A stretch of DNA of 64,000 bases from Helianthus annuus (lineage: Eukaryota > Streptophyta > Magnoliopsida > Asterales > Asteraceae): the NCBI RefSeq assembly GCF_002127325.2, contig NC_035433.2, forward strand, positions 145,421,472-145,485,471, written 5' to 3'. The position numbers were made by a program, and so were the translations under genes. The notes under the pieces are model-generated. The model was not told the origin of the DNA. It ran no database searches and worked only from the letters and a program-made list of their open reading frames with translations. This document shows positions 1 through 11,609 of the stretch, one piece after another; position 1 is the first letter of the stretch; every line of letters begins with the position of its first letter.

Positions 1-215
1 CGGCAATTACTATGTACAAGATACAACTTCAAATGGCCGAGGAAGCTCAGGATCCCACCTTTGACAAGAGCTCGTGGGATGTTGAAGGTTGGAAGGCAAG
101 GCTGGCGGATCTGGAGGACGAGGATGAGGCTGAGGACATCCCCATGCTGAAGGGTGGTGATGTTGACCAGGATCAGGGCGGAGAAGCAGGTGGTGATGGA
201 GCAGCAAAGGTGTAG
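1..215 (+). CDS. Last exon (partial) of the antisense gene of element A
   Basis: The plus-strand frame is open from the window edge to a TAG stop at 213-215. It closely matches the C-terminal part of exon 4 of the complete antisense gene in element C (52065-53652): it contains MYKIQLQMA, DKSSWDVEGWKARLA and a final Gly/Ala-rich GAAKV. The C-terminus is acidic and Glu-rich and probably helical. It runs opposite to the gag-pol of element A, as in elements B and C. The other exons lie left of the window, so integrity cannot be judged. The function is unknown. Confidence 0.75.
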   Translation, partial: AITMYKIQLQMAEEAQDPTFDKSSWDVEGWKARLADLEDEDEAEDIPMLKGGDVDQDQGGEAGGDGAAKV

Positions 216-1692
216 GCTGCATGATTGGGCGATGATGGATATTGTTGACTAGGCCGGAGCCCAATTTTTTAGGTTTGGTAGTGGTTTTTTGTGGTTGTTG
301 ATGTTTGAAACAATTATGGTCTGTAATCTCTGAACAATAGTTTCTTAGGGTTAAGGATCCTGGATCCTTTGGACATTAGGTAGGATTTACAAAAGGTGGA
401 GGGATCCTCTGTTTGGGGGATGAAGCCTTTGTGATCCTGCCGCTTTTAATTTCCTGCACAATGCTAAGACCGCATAGACAATGGACACCTTTTGCCAACC
501 CATGTGGACGGGTCACGTTTTGCTGGTAGAAATGTGGGTTGGCAATTTTGACAACTTTTTGAAAGGGTTAATGATCCTTTTGTTTAATAATATAACTTAA
601 CTTTTCTGGCTTGTCTCGTGTTGTCATCCTTATCTTCTTGTTTCTCAGTTGTTTTTGTAGTATATTTTAAAGTAGCAAGAGTTGAAAATATGTTATCCAA
701 ACTTAGGATATGATCCTAGATCAAATATCATGATATTGAAAGTTTTCCAAGTACTTTAGTTCAAGGATCATAGGTTTGGTTGTCAAAGTATAAGGGTCGG
801 TTAGGATAATGAATATAATCAAAATAGTCAAGGATCATACCTGAGGACCCAAGTTAGGATCCTTACCTTCAATCAAGGCAATCATAGATAAGACTTTGAT
901 AGTTAATAAGGATTAAGGACCCTTATGTGTTTAGACTTCCAAAACCTGAAAAAGTGAGATATAACTTGGGACTAAGCCAATGTAAAAGGTAAATTAGTAA
1001 CTGGGGACATGCTCAAAGGATAAGTGGGGATGATCCCAGAGGATCACTGGGGACAAGCCCATAGGATAACTGAGAATGATCCCAGAGGATCACTGGGGAT
1101 AAGCCCATAGGATAACTGAGAATGATCCCAGAGGATCACTGGGGACAAGCCCATAGGATAACTGGGGACAAGCCCAAAGGATCGTATGTAAACTGGAGTA
1201 TGGCCCTTTTCTGGCGACTATCCAAACTTGGTGACATGAAAATGTCAAAACCTTAGCTAACGTGAAAACGTTAGAAACCTTAGGAACGGATGTATGGTAC
1301 GTCTACCATTATACGTAGGATCCTAAATATAGCCAGTACGATGAGGTTGTCAGCCCCGAAAGTGGGTACTGGTCCCAAAGACGTGAACTATACCAGGATC
1401 ATCGTGCGCTGCTGGCGGAAACTAGGGATAATCCCAAGGATAACTGGGGTTGGACCCAAGGATCTGTGGTGCTTTTGGAGATCTTTGACGACTTGCTGAA
1501 GATACCTGAACTATCATAACTCAAATGGTTTGTGAGTAGAGGATGAAGGATACATGATCCTTATCCTTAGGTAAAAAGTAAGAAAATGCAATAGTTTTAG
1601 GATAAGCATATTACCAGAGTAAGGATCACTGATATCTCCGGGATCCTTCAAGGATACTTCAATGTAAGGATCACATGCATGAAGGATCACGT
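216..1692 (-). other. 3' non-coding region of element A between pol and antisense gene
   Basis: No supported coding sequence. It aligns by eye with 21182-22570 (element B) and 49496-51204 (element C). It carries a 23-bp minisatellite (1001-1184), two small hairpins (TGACAT/ATGTCA and CTAACG/CGTTAG, about 1231-1275), and a very high density of AGGATC/GATCCT words. Short frames here are not conserved as proteins. Confidence 0.75.
1001..1184. repeat. 23-bp minisatellite, 8 units, in element A 3' region
   Basis: Eight 23-bp units such as CTGGGGACAAGCCCATAGGA-TAA. Several alternate with a CTGAGAATGATCCCAGAGGA-TCA form, giving a 46-bp higher-order dimer. The homologous arrays are shorter in B (4 units, 21691-21782) and C (3 units, 50492-50560). 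Confidence 0.85.
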
Positions 1693-2935
<1,243 letters not shown>

Positions 2936-3949
2936 TGTCACACCCCAACCGATGGCGGAAACATCGAGATGAGACGTACAAACTGTTCAAAGACATCATA
3001 ACACTAATTGTGACAATAATTAAAGTTTTATTCATTGATAACCAATAGTTTCATACAATACATGGAAATGAAAAATACATAACATAGATTGAAATTTAAA
3101 TGTTTGATGGGTTTCTAAGCCATCCTAGCCATATTCTTGTTTTCTTGAATCGTCAACCTGCAGTATGCATTTAAAATACAATCAACAAATAATTGCTGGC
3201 GAGTATACAGGTTTGTACATAGCATAATAGAGTTAAATAGTTTATCAAATCTAATCCATGTGAACAACTGATATCAAATTAACTGTTATACTCGTAACGA
3301 TGAAATCCACATGTCCAAACCATAGTTTAACGCAATTAACATAGCCTAACCCTCGAAAGGGTGGTGATAGAGTTAAAAGACCCTAGCAATACCCGTATAT
3401 ACGGGAGGGGCGTTACAACCTACAGCGCTGCCATTGATAGGGGAGGCTTGCAAAGTTAATGAACATATAGCCATAGATGTTAACATCAGCACAACATAGA
3501 TAATCAATGATCAAGTAGTTTCACAATAGTATGGATAGATTGTGCAATGAAAGTGTTTATCATTGTGTTTTTGATAAGGAAATGCATACTACACCCAAAC
3601 GTGTAAAAAGAAAATGGGTCAAGTATACTCACCTTAGGTTGCGTTGCGTATATTGGAAAAAGATAATAGAATCAGGGATTTTCCAAGAAGATCGTGCACA
3701 AGAGAATTACCCTATTAAGTTTTGAAGATTGTTACTTATTGGGAATTTAGAGATTATTAAAATAATCAAGGCAAAAATAATATTAATATTTCTAAATAAC
3801 AATCATATGTCCCATATTTTTATATTTAATGAAATATGTGACATCTTATAAATAAATGAGTAAAAATAAATATTGATTGTTATGTAATAATATTATAACT
3901 GATTTTACCAAAGTATTATAAATATTATTACTAAAATGTTGGATTAAAT

Positions 3950-3962
3950 AAATAATGATAAT

Positions 3963-4000
<38 letters not shown>

Positions 4001-4570
4001 TTCTGATTTAATAAAGTAATTAATAATAATTCTGAAATATAATTTCTGAAATAAATAACACAAATTCTGATTAAAATGATGAAATATAAATTCTGACTAA
4101 AATATTATTTTGAATAATAATTCTGATTTTATTTAAAGTAATAATTCTGATATTTATAAAATATTAATTCTGATTTTATAATTCTGAAAATAATTCTGAT
4201 TTAAGAATAAATTTCTGATTTAAATAATAAATCAGAAAATAATAATAATTCTGTTTATTATACATATATAAAAATGATAATTCTGATTATAATAAAATAA
4301 TAATATAAATTCTGATTATAACTCTGATTTAATAAAAATTCTGAAATATAAATAAAACAGGAATAAAAATTCTGATAATAATTATTCTGATTTTGAAATT
4401 CAAATTCTGAATATCTAAAATAATCTGATTATTTTAAAATGTCAATTCTGAATATAATAAATCTGAAAATAAATAATAATTCAGATTGTTTAAATATTAA
4501 TTTAATAATAATTCTGGAAATTTGTAAATAAATTCTGATTATTATAAAAACTCTGATTATTATAAAATTA
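3950..4570. repeat. TTCTGAT/TTCTGAA word array in LARD1 LTR (copy at about 7765-8405)
   Basis: By eye about twenty copies of TTCTG(A) occur in 600 bp at irregular spacing, on one strand, separated by A/T-rich spacers. This is a dispersed word array, not a tandem repeat. It is present in both LTRs. Confidence 0.8.
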
Positions 4571-5044
4571 TAAATCTGAAAATAATAATATCTAATAGTA
4601 ATAATAATATTAATAATAATAATAATATTAATAATAATAATAATAATAATAATAGTAATATAACTGTATTATATATAAAAAAATGCGGGAACTGTAAATA
4701 TATAAAAAAAAAGAAAGAAACGGAGTCGGAAACGGTTACCGGTAGACGGTGGTGTTCGGTGGTCGACGGCGGTTCTCCGGCGACGTGGTGGTGGTGCGGA
4801 GGTTCTCGGTGGCAATGCAAGCTTTCCGGCGAAACGAAGATGAAGTCGGGTTCGGTTTATTCGGGTTGTTTCGGATATATATATAGGAGATGGATGATGA
4901 CAGTTACAGATCGTTAAAGGTCACAAAGTTTCCGGTGAACATGTAAAGGGTCGAAGAAGATGATCAGGCTCTTGGGCGGTTTATTAGATTTAAATACGAC
5001 ATTAAATACACATTAAATATAATACGGGTCAAGGTCTAACACAA

Positions 5045-5125
5045 GTTATGTTGCAGCCCAGTTGGTTTGATATGCGCGTTGGTGAAGTCATGGTCGCGGG
5101 TTCGAAACCCGGGTCACGCATAAAA
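5045..5125 (+). ncRNA. tRNA-like / SINE-like Pol III promoter segment in LARD1 LTR
   Basis: An A-box-like GCAGCCCAGTTGG (5053-5065) and a consensus B box GGTTCGAAACC (5099-5109) lie about 34 nt apart on the plus strand, opposite to the element. T runs (CTTTTTCCCTTTTT, about 5131-5145) follow. Two perfect 10-bp hairpins come next: ACTAACTGGG/CCCAGTTAGT (5163-5190) and AACCTAGTTA/TAACTAGGTT (5209-5232). I cannot fold a full cloverleaf by eye. A captured tRNA-derived SINE or tRNA pseudogene is the likely origin. Confidence 0.55.
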
Positions 5126-5706
5126 TCCCACCTTTTTCCCTTTTTAGTTAACACTTAACTGAACTAACTGGGATTTCTAACCCAGTTAGTGATCCTTTAA
5201 TACAAACTAACCTAGTTAACCATAACTAGGTTATCTACCATGTTCCAAAGGATGTGCTAACCTAGTTAGTTAATTTTAACTAGAAATTAAATAAAAACTC
5301 AATAAAATTCAGAAAAATACTTATTTATTTAGTTTAAAATATTAATAAAATAATATAAAAACCATTTTAACCCAAATTTCAATATTTTTACCGAATTAAC
5401 GTATAAATTCCCAATTTTCGTACAGTTTAGGGTAATCTCTTGGCAACGAGGAATTTAAGAGCTGAGATTAAGATGGAATTTCACTGTTTTTACGTGTTTA
5501 ACATAGTTTCAACGTGTTATCAATTGTTTCAACAATACTTAGCATTCAAACACAAATATGGGTAAAATCATGCATTTTCATTATGATTTCAAGTCTCGAG
5601 TACGATTTGGGAGTAAAACCAAATACCACAAAGGTACAACTTACAAAAATAGAAAGTACAAGCAGACTTGCCAAAAATAGAAAGATCGAAAATACGAGAT
5701 GTTACA

Positions 5707-6748
5707 GTCTCCCCTACTTTAGGAGATTTCGTCCTCGAAATCTAAGAGGAAACTTTTGAAAAGATTATATTTAAAGAATAAATGAGACTTTGATCATAAT
5801 GTTTTTGTTTAGGAAAATTGGTTTCATGTATGCATCACATAGCACATTGTTTTTCACATAATTTGTCAAATAGTTTCACATAGATTAACATAGCATTGCA
5901 CATAGAATAATATGATGTTACACATAGAATATCATGTATAATGAAAGCAAGATAAATTTAGTTTGTTCATGATAGAGTAATTATTTATTTGTTTTAGATT
6001 GCGATAATAACGTGCTTCGTGTTCCCAAACTTGAAATGAAGATAACGCTCAAAATGTAAATCACATGATAATTGAGATAACATAAAAAGAGATTCATCAT
6101 AAAAATATGGAGTGTCACGGAACGTAACATAGATTATTCCAAAGTGAATCGAAATCCTTTTCGAATTAAGGAGACGTGCTTTGGCCTAATAGACAAACAT
6201 TCTCATCGAGGAGCGACTAACGATGTTTTTCCTTCCAGTTACTACACGTCCTTAATCGATTGGGAAAATCGAAACTTTGGCGAGATCGAAAATCAAAGAA
6301 TGGGACTAGTTAAACAAGATGCGAGTTTCACCTCTAACTTGATAACATCGTACCCTGATGTGGTTGGTACTCATCCAAAGATGAGGGTCCACTAGAATAT
6401 GAAATGGAAAACTCCCAACAAGGTTTGGATATCACTCCTAACTTGAGGGTAGATTTCGTGCAAAAATCAAAGTATAGCTGAGTGAAAGTCATCACCAAGT
6501 GTGGGAATCACCCCTATCTTGATGAATCATTTCGATTGCGTTGTAAGAGTGTCTTCAAAGCTTCCAAGTGTGTATTGTGTTAGCCTTAGGAAAGGCTTGT
6601 ATATTAGAAGTCCAAAAGAATAGAGAGAAGCAAAGAAGAGAGAAAAGGATAATGTCTTTAACAGCAAGTAAATGAGAAAGCTCATAAACTATAGACTAGG
6701 CAAGCAAGGCATTCCTAATTCCCTATAGTTATGGCTCTGATACCAATC
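5707..6748 (-). other. LARD1 interior, non-coding, with primer site and purine tract
   Basis: 1,042 bp with no gag, protease, RT or integrase similarity. The plus-strand frame 6144-6395 has no recognisable domain. The primer-binding site is 6734-6745 on the minus strand. The purine tract is next to 5707. The interior keeps only the cis signals needed for reverse transcription. Confidence 0.85.
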
Positions 6749-7775
6749 TGTCACACCCCAACCGATGGCGGAAACATCGAGATGAGACGTACAAACTGTT
6801 CAAAGACATCATAACACTAATTGTGACAATAATTAAAGTTTTATTCATTGATAACCAATAGTTTCATACAATACATGGAAATGAAAAATACATAACATAG
6901 ATTGAAATTTAAATGTTTGATGGGTTTCTAAGCCATCCTAGCCATATTCTTGTTTTCTTGAATCGTCAACCTGCAGTATGCATTTAAAATACAATCAACA
7001 AATAATTGCTGGCGAGTATACAGGTTTGTACATAGCATAATAGAGTTAAATAGTTTATCAAATCTAATCCATGTGAACAACTGATATCAAATTAACTGTT
7101 ATACTCGTAACGATGAAATCCACATGTCCAAACCATAGTTTAACGCAATTAACATAGCCTAACCCTCGAAAGGGTGGTGATAGAGTTAAAAGACCCTAGC
7201 AATACCCGTATATACGGGAGGGGCGTTACAACCTACAGCGCTGCCATTGATAGGGGAGGCTTGCAAAGTTAATGAACATATAGCCATAGATGTTAACATC
7301 AGCACAACATAGATAATCAATGATCAAGTAGTTTCACAATAGTATGGATAGATTGTGCAATGAAAGTGTTTATCATTGTGTTTTTGATAAGGAAATGCAT
7401 ACTACACCCAAACGTGTAAAAAGAAAATGGGTCAAGTATACTCACCTTAGGTTGCGTTGCGTATATTGGAAAAAGATAATAGAATCAGGGATTTTCCAAG
7501 AAGATCGTGCACAAGAGAATTACCCTATTAAGTTTTGAAGATTGTTACTTATTGGGAATTTAGAGATTATTAAAATAATCAAGGCAAAAATAATATTAAT
7601 ATTTCTAAATAACAATCATATGTCCCATATTTTTATATTTAATGAAATATGTGACATCTTATAAATAAATGAGTAAAAATAAATATTGATTGTTATGTAA
7701 TAATATTATAACTGATTTTACCAAAGTATTATAAATATTATTACTAAAATGTTGGATTAAATAAATAATGATAAT

Positions 7776-7833
<58 letters not shown>

Positions 7834-9538
7834 TTCTGATTTAATAAAGTAATTAATAATAATTCTGAAATATAATTTCTGAAATAAATAACACAAATTC
7901 TGATTAAAATGATGAAATATAAATTCTGACTAAAATATTATTTTGAATAGTAATTCTGATTTTATTTAAAGTAATAATTCTGATATTTATAAAATATTAA
8001 TTCTGATTTTATAATTCTGAAAATAATTCTGATTTAAGAATAAATTTCTGATTTAAATAATAAATCAGAAAATAATAATAATTCTGTTTATTATACATAT
8101 ATAAAAATGATAATTCTGATTATAATAAAATAATAATATAAATTCTGATTATAACTCTGATTTAATAAAAATTCTGAAATATAAATAAAACAGGAATAAA
8201 AATTCTGATAATAATTATTCTGATTTTGAAATTCAAATTCTGAATATCTAAAATAATCTGATTATTTTAAAATGTCAATTCTGAATATAATAAATCTGAA
8301 AATAAATAATAATTCAGATTGTTTAAATATTAATTTAATAATAATTCTGGAAATTTGTAAATAAATTCTGATTATTATAAAAACTCTGATTATTATAAAA
8401 TTATAAATCTGAAAATAATAATATCTAATAGTAATAATAATATTAATAATAATAATAATATTAATAATAATAATAATAATAATAATAGTAATATAACTGT
8501 ATTATATATAAAAAAATGCGGGAACTGTAAATATATAAAAAAAAGAAAGAAACGGAGTCGGAAACGGTTACCGGTAGACGGTGGTGTTCGGTGGTCGACG
8601 GCGGTTCTCCGGCGACGTGGTGGTGGTGCGGAGGTTCTCGGTGGCAATGCAAGCTTTCCGGCGAAACGAAGATGAAGTCGGGTTCGGTTTATTCGGGTTG
8701 TTTCGAATATATATATAGGAGATGGATGATGACAGTTACAGATCGTTAAAGGTCACAAAGTTTCCGGTGAACATGTAAAGGGTCGAAGAAGATGATCAGG
8801 CTCTTGGGCGGTTTATTAGATTTAAATACGACATTAAATACACATTAAATATAATACGGGTCAAGGTCTAACACAAGTTATGTTGCAGCCCAGTTGGTTT
8901 GATATGCGCGTTGGTGAAGTCATGGTCGCGGGTTCGAAACCCGGGTCACGCATAAAATCCCACCTTTTTCCCTTTTTAGTTAACACTTAACTGAACTAAC
9001 TGGGATTTCTAACCCAGTTAGTGATCCTTTAATACAAACTAACCTAGTTAACCATAACTAGGTTATCTACCATGTTCCAAAGGATGTGCTAACCTAGTTA
9101 GTTAATTTTAACTAGAAATTAAATAAAAACTCAATAAAATTCAGAAAAATACTTATTTATTTAGTTTAAAATATTAATAAAATAATATAAAAACCATTTT
9201 AACCCAAATTTCAATATTTTTACCGAATTAACGTATAAATTCCCAATTTTCGTACAGTTTAGGGTAATCTCTTGGCAACGAGGAATTTAAGAGCTGAGAT
9301 TAAGATGGAATTTCACTGTTTTTACGTGTTTAACATAGTTTCAACGTGTTATCAATTGTTTCAACAATACTTAGCATTCAAACACAAATATGGGTAAAAT
9401 CATGCATTTTCATTATGATTTCAAGTCTCGAGTACGATTTGGGAGTAAAACCAAATACCACAAAGGTACAACTTACAAAAATAGAAAGTACAAGCAGACT
9501 TGCCAAAAATAGAAAGATCGAAAATACGAGATGTTACA
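6749..9538 (-). repeat. LARD1 5' LTR (2,790 bp)
   Basis: Copy of 2936-5706 with the same landmarks: longer (AT)n at about 7780-7828, TTCTGA word array, tRNA-like segment (A box 8884-8896, B box 8931-8941), and TATA-like run near 8706-8717. On the minus strand this is the LTR next to the primer site, so it supplies the promoter. Confidence 0.93.
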
Positions 9539-11606
9539 CTGAATAAGATTGGGTTTCTTCACTAGGGATCATTGCAGTATCCTCTTCTATTTCCATGGCC
9601 ACCTGATTTTCAATAGCAGGAGCCAGGATATGGATGATAGGGATACTTATATCTTCTGGAATCTTCAAGGATGATCCTAGGTTGGCCAATGCATCAGCCC
9701 CTGTGTTCTCCTCCCTTGGTACCTGTGTCAAGCTGAAAGAAACAAAAGAGAGTGCCAATTCTTTGACTATCTCTAAGTATTTGGTTAGTTTTTCACCTTT
9801 AACAGCATAGGATCCGTTAAAGTGATTAGTGATCAATAATGAGTCTACATATACTTTAAGATACTTTACCCCCATATCCTTAGCAATTTGTAAGCCAGCA
9901 ATTAAGGCTTCATATTCAGCCTCATTGTTAGTTGCTTGGAACTCACAGGCTATGGAGTGGGGTATTATGTCCCCCTGTGGCGATTTTAGTAGGATCCCTA
10001 GCCCTGTGCCTTTGATATTTGAGGATCCGTCAGTGTGTAGTATCCAAGGATCCTTGGTCTCATCCAGCTGCTGGACCTCCAATTCTGCTTCTTTTTGTAG
10101 ATCACTACTGAAATCAGCCACAAAGTCAGCTAGTGCTTGAGATTTAATAGCTGTTCTTGGTTCGTATCTTATATCATGGGCACTAAGCTTTACTGCCCAT
10201 TTAGCCATTCTCCCTGACATATCTGGTTTCCTGAGGACATTCTTAATTGGAAAATTAGTTCTAACAACAATAGTATGGGTTTCAAAATAATGTCTTAACT
10301 TAGTCGATGCCATGATTAATGCAAGGATAAGTTTTTCGAGGTGTGAGTACCTGGATTCGGCATCAAGTAGACTTTTACTTACATAGTAGATAGGATATTG
10401 TGTACCTTCGTGATCCTTAACAAGAACAGCACTTACAGCGGTTGAGGATACCGCCAGATATAAGGATAACACATCTCCTTTTTCCGGTTTTGCTAATGCT
10501 GGTGCTGAGGACATATACTCTTTTAGGGCTTGTAAAGCATTCTCATGCTTCTCAGTCCATTCGAACTTCTTATTCTTCCTTAGGATATCGTAAAATTCTC
10601 TGCATTTCTCTGAGGATTTCGATATGAACCTGTTCAAAGCTGCTATCCTGCCTGTCAGTCTTTGAACATCCTTGGCATTGGCAGGAGATTTGATATTTAT
10701 TAATGCTTTGATTTGTTCCGGGCTTGCTTCAATGCCCCTCTGGGTTACCATGTATCCTAAGAACTTTCCTGCCTTAACACCAAAATGGCATTTTGAAGGA
10801 TTAAGTTTCATGTTGTAATTATCAAGGATATCGAATGCTTCTTCTAAGTCCCTTAGGTGATCCTCAGCTTTCTTTGACTTGACCACCATATCATCTATGT
10901 ACACCTCCATAGTTTTTCCAATTTGATCTTTGAACATCATATTTACCAGCCTTTGATATGTTGCACCTGCATTTCTTAGTCCAAAAGGCATGGCAATATA
11001 ACAATATAAACCGGTTGGGGTCATAAAGGCTGTATCCTCTTGGTCAGATGGTTCCATCTGGATTTGTTGGAACCCAGATGATGCATCCATAAAGGTCAAC
11101 AGTTCATGCCCCGCTGTTGCATCCACCATGGAGTCAATGTGGGGTAGTGGGAAAGGATCCTTGGGACATGCCTTGTTCAGATCAGTGAAGTCGACACATA
11201 CCCTCCACTTTCCGTTTTTCTTTTGGACAACAACCACATTGGCTAACCATTTTGGATACTTTACCTCTCTGATCATACCTGCTCGAAGTAGTCTCTCTAC
11301 TTCTTCTTGGATAATGGCATTCCTTTCTGGTGCAAACTTCCTCCTTTTTTGATGGATTGGTTTGATAGACCTGTCAATGCCAAGTTTGTGAGTAATAATA
11401 TCCTTAGATATACCTGTCATATCTTCATGTTTCCAAGCAAAGGTAGATTTTCTTCTTTTGAGGAAGGATATCATGTCTTCTTTCATCTTGCCAAGGATCC
11501 CTGATCCGATATAGATTTTTGATTCAGGATCACTAGGATCCAAGAGGATTTCATCTACATCTTGTTCCCTTGCCTCCAAGACATTCCTTGGAGGATACTG
11601 TAATTG
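9539..11606 (-). CDS. Element A pol, first part: reverse transcriptase, RNase H, archaeal-type RNase H
   Basis: The frame continues directly from the gag UAG (11607-11609). Order: short linker, reverse transcriptase with WRVCVDFTDLNKACPKDPFPLP and the catalytic YIDDMVVKS (about 10890-10905), then a Ty3-type RNase H whose first catalytic region reads LYLAVSS where an Asp is expected, then a second RNase H with HTDGSS, NNEAEYEAL and YVDSLL that keeps the acidic residues. A degenerate first RNase H plus an archaeal-type one is characteristic of Tat elements. The frame is open until LARD1 cuts it near the end of the second RNase H; integrase is at 1693-2935. Expression would need readthrough of the UAG. 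Confidence 0.92.
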
Positions 11607-11609
11607 CTA
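11573..11609 (-). promoter_or_regulatory. Predicted gag-pol readthrough signal of element A (UAG-CAAUUA plus hairpin)
   Basis: On the minus strand the gag stop TAG (11607-11609) is preceded by CAA and followed by CAATTA (11601-11606). CAATTA fits the CARYYA context that makes the tobacco mosaic virus UAG leaky. After six more bases comes a perfect hairpin, CCTCCAAG-GAATGT-CTTGGAGG (11573-11594). Gag-protease and pol are in the same frame. Activity is inferred. Confidence 0.75.

Larger units (their letters stand above)
2936..5706 (-). repeat. LARD1 3' LTR (2,771 bp)
   Basis: Direct repeat of 6749-9538. Most of the 19-bp length difference comes from an (AT)n run (about 3967-3996 here, 7780-7828 in the other copy). 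It contains a TTCTGA-rich stretch (3950-4570), AAT/AAC-type microsatellites (4590-4660), a minus-strand TATA run (about 4871-4882), and a tRNA-like segment (5045-5125). Short frames inside it (for example 3531-3725) have an identical copy in the other LTR and no recognisable protein. Confidence 0.93.
2936..9538 (-). mobile_element. LARD1: non-autonomous large-LTR retrotransposon inserted in element A pol
   Basis: Two long direct repeats (2936-5706 and 6749-9538) start TGTCACACCCC and end GTTACA. They flank a 1,042-bp interior with no retrotransposon protein. TSD CTGAA is present at 2931-2935 and 9539-9543. The primer site TGGTATCAGAGC (initiator Met tRNA type) lies on the minus strand at 6734-6745, next to the right LTR. 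A purine tract, AAAGTAGGGGAGAC on the minus strand, lies next to the left LTR, so the element reads minus. The tract follows GATTTCGAGGACGAAATCT, a sequence I associate with the 3' end of Tekay/Del-type chromoviruses; this suggests mobilisation by such an element (inference). The two LTRs are almost identical, so the insertion is young. Confidence 0.93.

Noticed and set aside
1001..1184. Regular short repeats resembling a CRISPR array
   Set aside because: Units are directly tandem with no unique spacers, in plant retrotransposon DNA.
3531..3725. 64-codon frame identical in both LARD1 LTRs (also 7344-7538)
   Set aside because: Identity is explained by the LTR duplication; no domain and no conservation outside the pair.
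4560..4820. Minus-strand frame with a poly-leucine/isoleucine stretch that looks like a membrane segment
   Set aside because: Translation of AAT/TAA microsatellite sequence in the LARD1 LTR.
9829..10140. Plus-strand open frame opposite the RNase H domains of element A (similar ones at 16919-17230 and 27984-28445)
   Set aside because: Antisense shadow of a conserved coding region; it recurs in each copy only because the sense strand is conserved.
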